64,000 nucleotides of DNA from Mesorhizobium caraganae. Its GTDB lineage: Bacteria; Pseudomonadota; Alphaproteobacteria; Rhizobiales; Rhizobiaceae. The stretch lies in NCBI RefSeq assembly GCF_016836705.1, contig NZ_JAFCGY010000004.1, forward strand, positions 1 to 64,000. Direction: 5' to 3'. This document shows, piece by piece, positions 20,653 to 30,275 of the stretch. Position numbers and translations under genes: made by a program. Below the pieces are notes generated by a model that made no database searches, had not been told where the DNA came from, and was given only the letters and a program-made list of their open reading frames with translations. Each line of letters begins with the position of its first letter. Positions within the stretch are counted from its first letter, which is position 1.

Positions 20653-21996
20653 ATGCCGCTCAGGGATATAGACGACGTCGACAGGCTGAAGAAGATCAAC
20701 GCCGCCCTGGTCAGCCGCGTCGAGCGCTCGATGGACCAGCAGGGCAACGCCTTCTCGCTGTTCCAGACCGCGATTTCGCTGGAGAACCGGGTGCGCATCC
20801 GCACCGAGGAACTGCACTCGACCTTGCGCCGGCTGGAGCAGTCGAACATCGACCTCAGTGCCGCCAAGGAAAACGCCGAACTGGCGAACCTGTCCAAGAC
20901 CCGGTTCCTGGCTGCCGCCAGCCATGACGTGCTGCAGCCGCTCAACGCCGCCCACCTCTCCGTCTCGGCACTGGCCGAAGTGCAGACCAGCGACGAGGGC
21001 AAGAAACTCGTCCGTCAGGTCGAGCGCTCGCTGGAGACTATGGAAGACCTGTTGCGCACGCTGCTCGACATTTCCAAGCTCGATGCCGGCGTGGTCCAGC
21101 CCGACATTGGCGACGTCAATCTGGAGACGCTGTTTTCCTCGCTACGCTCGGATTTCCAGCCGGTTGCCAAGCTGAAGGGGCTAACACTGAAATTCCGCCC
21201 GGTCAGTGCCGTGGTGCGTTCGGACCGCACGCTGTTGCGCCGCATCCTGCAGAACATCCTGTCCAATGCGCTGCGCTATACCCGTTCGGGCGGCGTGCTG
21301 GTCGGCACAAGGCATCGCGGCGACACCATCCGCATCGATGTCGCCGACACCGGCTGCGGCATTCCCGACGACCAGCGCGAAGCGGTGTTCGAGGAATTCC
21401 ATCGCGGCTCCGCCATTCCGGCCGATGCCGGGATCTCCGGCGGCGGGCTGGGGCTCGGCCTTGCCATCGTGCGGCGCATGGCGGCCGCGCTTGGCCATCC
21501 AGTGACGTTCTCCTCGAAGGTCGGACGCGGCACGATCTTCCACATCGATGTTCCGGTCGGCATTGGCGCCAGCGCCGACGCCATCGCCAGCCTTGCCGAG
21601 ATGGAGCGTCCGCGCGGCTACGGCCTGTTCGGCACCAAGGTGCTGCTGGTCGAAAACGACGCCGATGTGCTGCAGGCGATGACTTTCCTGCTCGAGCGCT
21701 GGCAATGCCTGGTGCGCGCCGCCACCTCGACCGAGGACGCACTCGGCCTGCTCGGTGACACCGACTGGGTGCCCGACATCGTCATTGCCGACCAGCATCT
21801 CGACGACGGCGACCTCGGCACCGCAACAATAGCCGAAGTCCGCGACTATCTCGGCCGCGCCGTGCCGGCGCTGATCGTCACAGCCGACGCCTCCGAAGCC
21901 GTAGCCAAAGCCGCCCGCGCCGCCGGCATCGAACTGATGCGCAAGCCGCTGAAACCAGCGCAATTGCGCGCCCTGCTGGCGCATTTGCTGGCTTAG
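20653..21996 (+). CDS. Hybrid histidine kinase/response regulator (NahK-like)
   Basis: The 447-residue product has a coiled coil (residues about 40-80), a HisKA domain with phospho-accepting H91 in AAASHDVLQPLNAA, an HATPase domain (LQNILSNALRYT, then VADTGCGIPDDQ and GGGLGLGLAIVRRM), and a C-terminal receiver with the phospho-acceptor Asp in IVIADQHLDDG. The HDVLQPLNAA box is typical of the kinase that partners NosP. It has no membrane segment, so its input must come from a partner, and the upstream FIST protein is the obvious one. The ATG at 20653 starts 4 bp after that gene. Confidence 0.9.
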   Translation: MPLRDIDDVDRLKKINAALVSRVERSMDQQGNAFSLFQTAISLENRVRIRTEELHSTLRRLEQSNIDLSAAKENAELANLSKTRFLAAASHDVLQPLNAAHLSVSALAEVQTSDEGKKLVRQVERSLETMEDLLRTLLDISKLDAGVVQPDIGDVNLETLFSSLRSDFQPVAKLKGLTLKFRPVSAVVRSDRTLLRRILQNILSNALRYTRSGGVLVGTRHRGDTIRIDVADTGCGIPDDQREAVFEEFHRGSAIPADAGISGGGLGLGLAIVRRMAAALGHPVTFSSKVGRGTIFHIDVPVGIGASADAIASLAEMERPRGYGLFGTKVLLVENDADVLQAMTFLLERWQCLVRAATSTEDALGLLGDTDWVPDIVIADQHLDDGDLGTATIAEVRDYLGRAVPALIVTADASEAVAKAARAAGIELMRKPLKPAQLRALLAHLLA

Positions 21997-22026
21997 AGGT
22001 TCCTTCGCGAGGAAAGTAAACGCAGC

Positions 22027-22350
22027 ATGAGTTACTTAAAGGAAAATCTCATTGGAAAAGAGTTTCGATCAATTAATTACGAAAACGGGAGTATCACGAT
22101 AACATTTGATAGAAATTCATATATTACAGTAAATACCAAAATTTCATGCTCCATCGTGGCTTACATGCAGTCTATTATAATAATAGATGTTTTCATGGAT
22201 TCAGATTCGGTTTCCATTATATTTTCAGACAGATCTAGTATTTTAATTTCGAGAGTAATTGAGCACGGAATTTCTCCGGAAAGTTTTGTCTATCATGGCG
22301 AAGACAACATAATCATAGTAGATAACTCTACAGAAGAAGAATTATCATGA
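22027..22350 (+). CDS. AT-rich hypothetical protein
   Basis: A 107-residue protein with codon and base use unlike any neighbour: the gene is dominated by A and T, with runs such as ATTATAATAATAG, in an otherwise GC-rich window. The product alternates hydrophobic beta-strand-like segments (GSITITFDRNSYITV, SIIIIDVFMDSDSVSIIF) and ends acidic. No family is recognised; the small all-beta, acidic form is reminiscent of immunity proteins but this is only a guess. It starts 30 bp after the kinase and is followed by a broken copy of the kinase 3' end, which points to acquisition by transfer. Confidence 0.65.
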   Translation: MSYLKENLIGKEFRSINYENGSITITFDRNSYITVNTKISCSIVAYMQSIIIIDVFMDSDSVSIIFSDRSSILISRVIEHGISPESFVYHGEDNIIIVDNSTEEELS

Positions 22351-22515
22351 CAGTGCACCTTGCGATGCCCTCTTAGCGCATCGATGCGCAAGCCGCTGAA
22401 CGTAGCGCGCATTTGCTGGCCTGATAGCACAATGCCGGAAACGGGTGGCCGGGCTCGACCCGATTTGCGAAGCTGACCCCTTGCCCTGCGTATCGCAGGC
22501 AGGAAGGATTTCGCC
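22351..22515 (+). pseudogene. Degenerate copy of the kinase 3' end
   Basis: GATGCGCAAGCCGCTGAA at 22383-22400 repeats 21936-21953, and GCGCATTTGCTGGC at 22407-22420 repeats 21979-21992, with the 25 bp between them in the kinase mostly lost. Both come from the final codons of the receiver domain. It marks a duplication flanking the AT-rich gene. Confidence 0.7.
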
Positions 22516-23016
22516 ATGAGGCCGAAACATCGGGAACACAAAGCAGTCCATCCAGATAGCGCAGTACGCAACCCGTTTGAGGTCATGGACGTACCGAACC
22601 CTGGAGATCAGGAGGTGATGGACTTTGCCTCCGGCGCAACGCTGTCCGGATCCACGGATGACGAGAATGCCAAGGCCTGGGGCGCAAACGGTGGTCAGAA
22701 CGATTCAATTGAAGGCAACTGGTCGAGTCGCTGGAATGGCGGCGCCGATCCCACGATCGCCGGCGATGCAAAGGACAAATGGAAACAGGGACAAGCCGAA
22801 GTGAAATCAGTGAGAGAGCAGGTCTATCTGCATTTCAGTTGGGACAACGCAGCCCGCCACGGCCTCATCGAAGCGCGGCGCGAAGGCAGCAGGATGGTTG
22901 GAAAATACCTCAATCTGAGCGATCCCTCAGTTACGCGGCCCTGGATCGGTTTGATCGTGAACGACGAGCGGATCGACGGCCGCTGGCCGGCCGGACGATT
23001 GGATTTTCGCAGATAA
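22516..23016 (+). CDS. Hypothetical protein
   Basis: A 166-residue protein with a polar, Asp/Gly/Asn-rich N-terminal half and a better ordered C-terminal half: WSSRWNGGADPTIAG, then VYLHFSWDNAARHGLIEARR, then WIGLIVNDERIDGRWPAGRL. The Trp/Gly-spaced pattern suggests a small beta-rich domain. The ATG has AGGAAGGA upstream. No signal peptide is visible and no known family is recognised. It belongs to the accessory block between the kinase and its likely regulator, and is followed 30 bp later by another unknown gene. Confidence 0.65.
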   Translation: MRPKHREHKAVHPDSAVRNPFEVMDVPNPGDQEVMDFASGATLSGSTDDENAKAWGANGGQNDSIEGNWSSRWNGGADPTIAGDAKDKWKQGQAEVKSVREQVYLHFSWDNAARHGLIEARREGSRMVGKYLNLSDPSVTRPWIGLIVNDERIDGRWPAGRLDFRR

Positions 23017-23046
23017 CGGATCGAACGATGGGAGTATGTTACAGGA

Positions 23047-23478
23047 ATGACCAACGATATTCTTGGCTACCTGGGAAAGTCGGCGTCGGCGTTTTTCACG
23101 TCACCGCCGTTTGAGTCATGGAAATTCAAAAAGACAGTTGATGATGACCTGCCCGAAATCCGCATTAACTACGTATCTGCGCCCAATAATTTTTCAATCA
23201 CCTCCGATGTCCACGACAAAATAGACTGCATATTCATAGAGGCTGACAATCTGGATCGAGGTCTCTGGGATATTCCCTTTTCATCCAGTCGCAACGACGT
23301 GCTGAGCCGTTTTGGCGTGCCTTCAAAAAGCGGCGCCGCACGGACTGATCCCATTTTGGGCGAGTACGGCCCTTGGGACCGATTTGACGAGGCGGATCAT
23401 TCAATACACATCGAATATCAGCCTCATGCAGATCGGATAAGGAGGGTGACGCTGATGCGCGCCGACATGGTGCCATGA
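23047..23478 (+). CDS. Hypothetical protein, possibly immunity-like
   Basis: A 143-residue protein with a hydrophilic N-terminus (MTNDILGYLGKSASAFFTSP), a central SRNDVLSRFGVPSKSG segment, and a C-terminus pattern GPWDRFDEADHSIHIEYQPHADRIRRVTLMR. That last pattern resembles small proteins annotated as immunity or housekeeping of polymorphic toxin loci, but no toxin gene is present here, so the comparison is weak. It follows the previous gene by 30 bp and converges on the LuxR-type regulator. Confidence 0.6.
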   Translation: MTNDILGYLGKSASAFFTSPPFESWKFKKTVDDDLPEIRINYVSAPNNFSITSDVHDKIDCIFIEADNLDRGLWDIPFSSSRNDVLSRFGVPSKSGAARTDPILGEYGPWDRFDEADHSIHIEYQPHADRIRRVTLMRADMVP

Positions 23479-23496
23479 GTAACCGAGGGCTGCCCT

Positions 23497-24180
23497 TCAA
23501 AACCCCGCCTGATCGCGAAACAGCTCCGCATTGTCGAGCTTCGACACCTCGATCACCGCTTGCGTCCGGCTGTAGACGTTGAGCTTGCGCAGGATCTCCG
23601 AGACATGCGCCTTCACCGTGGTCTCGCCGACCTGCAGCTCGTAGGCGATCTGTTTGTTGAGCAGGCCCTGGCGCAGCATCTGCAGCACGCGTAGCTGCTG
23701 CGGCGTCAGCTTGGCCAGGCGCTGCACCATGTCGGCGCGGTCGGTGCTGTCAGCGTCCGGCGGCTGTCCCTCGTAGTTTTCCGGCACATAGATTGCGCCC
23801 TCCATCACCGAGCGGATGGCGGCGGCGAGATCGCTTTTGCGCGCCGATTTCGGGATGAAGCCGGCAGCACCATAGGACAACGCCTCGGAGATGATCTTCG
23901 GCTCCTCATAGCCCGAGACGACAACCACCGGCAGGCGCGGATGGCGGGTCCTGAGCTGCAGCAGCCCGTCGAAGCCATGGACATCGGGCATGTTGAGATC
24001 GAGCAGCGCCAGATCGAACGGTTTTATTCCACCCAGAAGATCGAGCGCTTCGGCGATCGAGCGCGCCTCCACCGTGTCGACTTCCGGGTAGGCCATCTGA
24101 ACGGCGCTGTGCAACGCCTCGCGAAACAGCGGATGGTCGTCGATGATCAGGAAGCGGGCGCGATCGTTGATTGCGGTCAT
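23497..24180 (-). CDS. LuxR (NarL) family response regulator
   Basis: The 227-residue product has an N-terminal receiver with acidic pair DD in LIIDDHPLF and phospho-acceptor D61 in LALLDLNMPDVHGF, then a C-terminal LuxR-type helix-turn-helix (LTPQQLRVLQMLRQGLLNKQIAYELQVGETTVKAHVSEILRKL). It is probably the output of the NosP-like/hybrid kinase pair lying 1.5 kb away across the accessory genes. In Pseudomonas a NosP-linked kinase also sits among LuxR-type regulators. Target genes are unknown. Confidence 0.88.
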   Translation of the reverse strand: MTAINDRARFLIIDDHPLFREALHSAVQMAYPEVDTVEARSIAEALDLLGGIKPFDLALLDLNMPDVHGFDGLLQLRTRHPRLPVVVVSGYEEPKIISEALSYGAAGFIPKSARKSDLAAAIRSVMEGAIYVPENYEGQPPDADSTDRADMVQRLAKLTPQQLRVLQMLRQGLLNKQIAYELQVGETTVKAHVSEILRKLNVYSRTQAVIEVSKLDNAELFRDQAGF

Positions 24181-24388
24181 GGGGTTCGTTTCAGTCCTTC
24201 CTGGACAGGATACTCCCGCTGGTATGGCCAGCTTATTGGCAAATAGTCTATCGCCATCTTAACCCCGGAGGCGAAGCCGACTTCTTCCAAACAATCAAGG
24301 CGGCGCCGACACTTTTGCGGACGCTCATGCCTTGCCCGGCGGTCCAAATCGGTCAAATGTGCCGGCAGTTGAAGCAGAAAGACCGCGC

Positions 24389-25096
<708 letters not shown>

Positions 25097-25100
25097 TCCG

Positions 25101-25751
25101 ATGAGCGACCTAGTCCTCCACAACTACTACCGCTCCTCCACCTCCTACCGCGCGCGCATCGCGCTGGAGATGAAGGGGCTGACCTACGATTACGTGCCGC
25201 ATCATCTGCGCCATGGCGACCATCTGGAACCGGCTTACCTAGCCGTCAATCCGCAGGGGCTGGTGCCGGCGCTGATCCTTAGCGACGGCACGCTTTTGAC
25301 GCAGTCGCTGGCGATCATCGAGTATCTCGATGAGACCAATCCCGAACCGCCGCTGCTGCCCAAGGACGCGCTCGGCCGTGCGCGCGTGCGAATGCTGGCG
25401 CAGATGATCGCTTGCGATATCCACCCGGTGAACAATCTGCGCGTGCTGACCTCGCTGCGCACTTTGTTCGGCGCTGGCGACCAGGATGTCGTCAACTGGT
25501 TCCGCCACTGGGTGAACGAAGGTTTCCAGCCACTTGAGAAGATTCTGGCTTCGTCGCCAGAGACCGGCACCTTCTGCCACGGCGACGCGCCGGGCCTGGC
25601 CGACATATGCCTGGTTGCCCAGATCGCCAGCAACGCCCGCTTCGGCGTCGACCTGACTCCCTACCCGACGATATCGCGCATCCACGCCGCCTGCATGGCA
25701 CTGCCGACCTTTCAGAAGGCAGCGCCCGAGAATCAGATAGATGCGGAATAG
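25101..25751 (+). CDS. maiA: Maleylacetoacetate/maleylpyruvate isomerase (zeta class GST)
   Basis: The 216-residue glutathione-dependent isomerase converts maleyl to fumaryl intermediates of aromatic breakdown. The zeta signature appears as YRSSTSYRARIALEMKGL near residue 10, and the thioredoxin-like half ends with LTQSLAIIEYLDET. The C-terminal half is helical. It sits 4 bp after the FAH-type hydrolase, so the pair finishes either homogentisate or gentisate degradation; no dioxygenase for either is in the window. Confidence 0.87.
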   Translation: MSDLVLHNYYRSSTSYRARIALEMKGLTYDYVPHHLRHGDHLEPAYLAVNPQGLVPALILSDGTLLTQSLAIIEYLDETNPEPPLLPKDALGRARVRMLAQMIACDIHPVNNLRVLTSLRTLFGAGDQDVVNWFRHWVNEGFQPLEKILASSPETGTFCHGDAPGLADICLVAQIASNARFGVDLTPYPTISRIHAACMALPTFQKAAPENQIDAE

Positions 25752-25790
25752 AAGCGTAATGTTGCTGGCGCAGAGCATGAGGACCACCCG

Positions 25791-26831
<1,041 letters not shown>

Positions 26832-26857
26832 GGGCGGAGCCGCCCTCCGCACCCAAA

Positions 26858-27721
26858 CTACCGCGCGAACTTCTTCGCCCCGAACACACAGGCGACCACG
26901 CCGAGTGTAACGACAACCATCAGCGGGCTTACCTGTTCGTGCAGAAGCGTCGCCGCCAAAGCGAGGCCGAAGAAAGGCTGCAGCAGCTGCAATTGTCCCA
27001 CGGCGGCGATGCCGCCTTGCGCAAGGCCGCGGTACCAGAACACGAAACCGATCAGCATGCTGAACAGAGAGACATAGGCGAGACCTGCCCAGGCGCCGGA
27101 GCCGATGGCGGCAAAGGATTGCGGCAGCGTTGCGAACGTCAGCACCAGCATGATCGGCAGCGAGATCGCCAACGCCCAGCAAATGACCTGCCAGCCGCCG
27201 AGCCGGCGCGACAGCGCGGCTCCTTCCGCGTAGCCCAGTCCGCAGACGATGATGGCGGCCAGCATCAGGCCATCACCGACCGGTGACGCCGTCACGCCTT
27301 GCATCAGGGCAAAGCCCGCAACCAGCGCGCTGCCGATGCACGAGAACAGCCAGAAGGCAGGCCGAGGACGCTCACCACCGCGAAGCACGCCGAAGATCGC
27401 GGTGGCCAGCGGCAGCAGACCGACGAAGATGATGGAATGGGCAGAGGTGACGTGCTTGAGCGCCAGCGCCGTCAGCAAGGGAAAGCCGACAACCACGCCA
27501 AGGGCCACGATCACCAGCGACAGAAAATCGCTACGCTCCGGGCGCTTTTGGCGGAACAGAATGAGCATTGCCAGGCCAAGCAGTCCGGCAATCGCCGCGC
27601 GGGCCGAGGTCAGGAATGTCGGATCGAAATCCGCCACAGCCACACGCGTCGCCGGCAGCGAACCGCTGAAAATCAGCACGCCGACGAATCCGTTCACCCA
27701 ACCGCTCGCGCTCTTGTCCAT
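26858..27721 (-). CDS. EamA/DMT family transporter
   Basis: A 287-residue inner membrane protein with ten hydrophobic segments and two EamA repeats, the drug/metabolite transporter layout. It begins MDKSASGWVNGFVGVLIFSGSLPATRVAV. The ATG at 27721 is preferred over one at 27742. It is divergent from a MocR-type regulator, which may control it. The substrate is unknown; relatives export amino acids or metabolites. Confidence 0.88.
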   Translation of the reverse strand: MDKSASGWVNGFVGVLIFSGSLPATRVAVADFDPTFLTSARAAIAGLLGLAMLILFRQKRPERSDFLSLVIVALGVVVGFPLLTALALKHVTSAHSIIFVGLLPLATAIFGVLRGGERPRPAFWLFSCIGSALVAGFALMQGVTASPVGDGLMLAAIIVCGLGYAEGAALSRRLGGWQVICWALAISLPIMLVLTFATLPQSFAAIGSGAWAGLAYVSLFSMLIGFVFWYRGLAQGGIAAVGQLQLLQPFFGLALAATLLHEQVSPLMVVVTLGVVACVFGAKKFAR

Positions 27722-27827
27722 TCCAGGCTCCATTGCTTTCACCCTCTATCGGGCCGGAGGGTATGGAACTGCCAGAGACAATGCGGTACAATTTCGCAAA
27801 ACTGTAATGGTCAATCGAGCAATACAG

Positions 27828-29246
27828 ATGACTGAACTCGCTCTCAAAACCAACCGTGCAGATACGCTTGCCGCGACCACGCTTGTCGAAACTGTCATGG
27901 CGACCATTCGCCAACGGATTGCCGCGCGCAGCCTGACGCCGGGCGCGCGATTGCCCTCGATCCGCGCTTTCGCCAAAGCCATGCAGGTATCCAAGTCGAC
28001 CGTGGTCGAGGCCTATGAACGTCTCGCCGCCGAAGGCGCGATCCGCGCCCGGCCGGGCTCGGGATTTTATGCCGCCGGATCGTTGGCGCCGCTGTCGCTG
28101 GCCGAGATCGGCCCGCGGCTCGACCGCGCCATCGATCCGCTCTGGGTATCGCGCCAGTCACTGGAAGCCGGCAGCGAGATGCTGAAACCCGGCTGCGGCT
28201 GGATGCCGGCCTCGTGGATGCCGCAGTCCGCCTTGCGCCGGGCGCTGCGCACTGTGGCGCGAGCCGACGATGTCGACCTCGCCGATTACGGCACGCCGCT
28301 CGGCCTGCCGCCGCTCAGGCAATTGCTGGCGCGGCGTATGGAAGGGCATGGCATCGACGTCTCCCCCGAGCAGATCATGCTGACGGAATCCGGCACGCAG
28401 GCCATCGATCTCCTGTGCCGGTTCCTGATCGAGCCCGGCGATACAGTGCTGGTCGACGACCCCTGCTATTTCAATTTTCACGCGCTGCTGCGCGCCCACC
28501 GCGCCAAGGTCGTCAGCGTTCCCTACACGCCATCGGGGCCGGACATCGAGCTGTTTGCGCAGACGCTGGCCGAGCACAAGCCGCGCCTCTACATCACCAA
28601 CTCCGCCATCCACAACCCGACCGGCGCGATCCTGTCGCCGGTCACCGCGCACCGGCTGTTGAAGCTTGCCGACCAGTCGGACCTGACCATCATCGAGGAC
28701 GACATCTTCGCCGATTTCGAACACAGCCCCGCCCCGCGCCTTGCTGCATTCGACGGCCTCAGCCGCGTTGTCCATATAGGCAGTTTCTCCAAGACGCTGT
28801 CAGCTTCGGTCCGCTGCGGCTTCATCGCCGCACCGCGCGAATGGATCGAACAGCTCACCGACCTCAAGATCGCCACCACTTTCGGCGGCGGCCGGCTGGC
28901 GGCCGAGCTGGTGCTGGCGCTGCTCAGGGACGGCAGCTATCGCAAGCACATGGATCTGCTGCGCGCGCGCCTTTCCCGCGCCATGAGCGAGACGGGCGCG
29001 CGCCTGAAAACGATCGGCATCACACCATGGATCGACCAGCCCGCCGGCTTGTTTTTGTGGTGCAGCCTGCCCGATGGCGTGGATGCCGCCGACATCGCCC
29101 GCCGTGCCTTGGCCGACAACATCGTGCTGGCGCCCGGCAACGCGTTCAGCCTGTCGGGAACCGCCAGCCGCTTCCTGCGCTTCAACGTTGCCCAGTGCGC
29201 AGATGAGCGGATTTTCCGGGTGCTTGAGACGGCAATGGCGCGCTGA
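27828..29246 (+). CDS. MocR family (GntR HTH plus aminotransferase) regulator
   Basis: The 472-residue product joins an N-terminal GntR winged helix (about residues 15-85, RLPSIRAFAKAMQVSKSTVVEAYERL) to a fold-type I aminotransferase-like domain. The pyridoxal phosphate lysine is in IGSFSKTLSASVRCGF, and the NP-containing motif HNPTGAILSP is present. MocR proteins sense PLP or amino compounds. It is divergent from the EamA transporter 106 bp away, a common regulator-transporter pairing. The ATG at 27828 is chosen, with an alternative at 27807. Confidence 0.9.
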   Translation: MTELALKTNRADTLAATTLVETVMATIRQRIAARSLTPGARLPSIRAFAKAMQVSKSTVVEAYERLAAEGAIRARPGSGFYAAGSLAPLSLAEIGPRLDRAIDPLWVSRQSLEAGSEMLKPGCGWMPASWMPQSALRRALRTVARADDVDLADYGTPLGLPPLRQLLARRMEGHGIDVSPEQIMLTESGTQAIDLLCRFLIEPGDTVLVDDPCYFNFHALLRAHRAKVVSVPYTPSGPDIELFAQTLAEHKPRLYITNSAIHNPTGAILSPVTAHRLLKLADQSDLTIIEDDIFADFEHSPAPRLAAFDGLSRVVHIGSFSKTLSASVRCGFIAAPREWIEQLTDLKIATTFGGGRLAAELVLALLRDGSYRKHMDLLRARLSRAMSETGARLKTIGITPWIDQPAGLFLWCSLPDGVDAADIARRALADNIVLAPGNAFSLSGTASRFLRFNVAQCADERIFRVLETAMAR

Positions 29247-29250
29247 TCGC

Positions 29251-30144
29251 TCACCGAGAGGCCGCGCAGACCTCGCGCACGCAATCGCGCAGCCAGCGTT
29301 GCGCCGGGTCGGCATCGAGCCGCGGATGCCAGAGCATCGAGATGGTCACCTCGACCGTGGCGACCGGTAGCGGAAAGCTGACCATGCCGGCTCGTGCGCC
29401 TTGCGTATGCCGTTCGGGGATGCTGGCGATCAGATCGGAAGCGCGCGCCATGGCGAGTGCTGCCGAGAAGCCGGAAACCATGCACACCACGGTCCGCTGT
29501 AGGCCAAGCTGTGCCAGCGCCTCATCGATCGGTCCCCTCTCCCGGCCACGCCTTGAAACGCTGATGTGGCGGCCGGCGGCATAGCGTTCGGGCGTCACCA
29601 CACCTTCGCTCAAAGGGTGACCCGCTCGCACCGCGCCGACGAAGCGGTCGCGGAACAGCGCCTGTATGCGCACTTCAGGTCCGGTTTCGCCTGCAACGCC
29701 GATTTCCAGGTCGATCGCGGTGTCGCGCAGAGAGGCGACATCCTTGTCGGCTTTGGGCGCAAAGCGCAGCCGCACGCCCGGCGCCTCGGCCTGGATGCGG
29801 GCGACAAGACGCGGTCCAAACTCCTCGACGAAGCCCTCATTGGTGCGCAGCGTGAAGATCCGGTCCAGCTTCGCGAGATCGAGAAGCCTGGCAGGGCGCA
29901 GCAACGCCTCGGCATCCCCAACGACGCGGCCTGCCTGCTGACGCAACTCCTCCGCGCGCGGCGTCGGCACCAGGCCCCGGCCAGCCCGAACCAGCAGCGG
30001 ATCGCCGGTCGCCTCGCGCAGCCGCGCCAGCGTGCGGCTCATCGCCGAAGGGCTGAGCCGCAGCCGACTCGCGGCGCGCGCCACACTGCCTTCGGCCAAA
30101 AGGACGTCGAGCGCGAACAGCAGGTTGAGATCGGGCGATGTCAT
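29251..30144 (-). CDS. LysR family transcriptional regulator
   Basis: A 297-residue regulator with a LysR helix-turn-helix at residues 1-60 (ALDVLLAEGSVARAASRLRLSPSAMSRTLARLRE) and a type 2 periplasmic-binding-fold effector domain. The ATG at 30144 gives the common MTSPDLNLLFAL start. It is divergent from an MFS exporter (132-bp gap), its most likely target. The 3' end lies 4 bp from the MocR gene stop on the opposite strand. Confidence 0.9.
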   Translation of the reverse strand: MTSPDLNLLFALDVLLAEGSVARAASRLRLSPSAMSRTLARLREATGDPLLVRAGRGLVPTPRAEELRQQAGRVVGDAEALLRPARLLDLAKLDRIFTLRTNEGFVEEFGPRLVARIQAEAPGVRLRFAPKADKDVASLRDTAIDLEIGVAGETGPEVRIQALFRDRFVGAVRAGHPLSEGVVTPERYAAGRHISVSRRGRERGPIDEALAQLGLQRTVVCMVSGFSAALAMARASDLIASIPERHTQGARAGMVSFPLPVATVEVTISMLWHPRLDADPAQRWLRDCVREVCAASR

Positions 30145-30275
30145 CAGCGGATTGTAACACATGACATGGCGTTTGATGCATGGATAAGATGCAAATGCTG
30201 CGCCTTTCGCTATGCCACCTCAGAAATTAGATCTCCAACAGGTCCGTTTCCCGGGCCTGAAAGAAGGAGATCGCC

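Noticed and set aside
24181..24388. Possible leader peptide or riboswitch before the FAA hydrolase
   Set aside because: No conserved riboswitch motif or strong stem was found; it is ordinary divergent promoter space.
27249..27827. N-terminal extension of the MocR protein
   Set aside because: It overlaps the EamA transporter gene on the other strand and looks non-homologous; the GntR domain starts after 27828.
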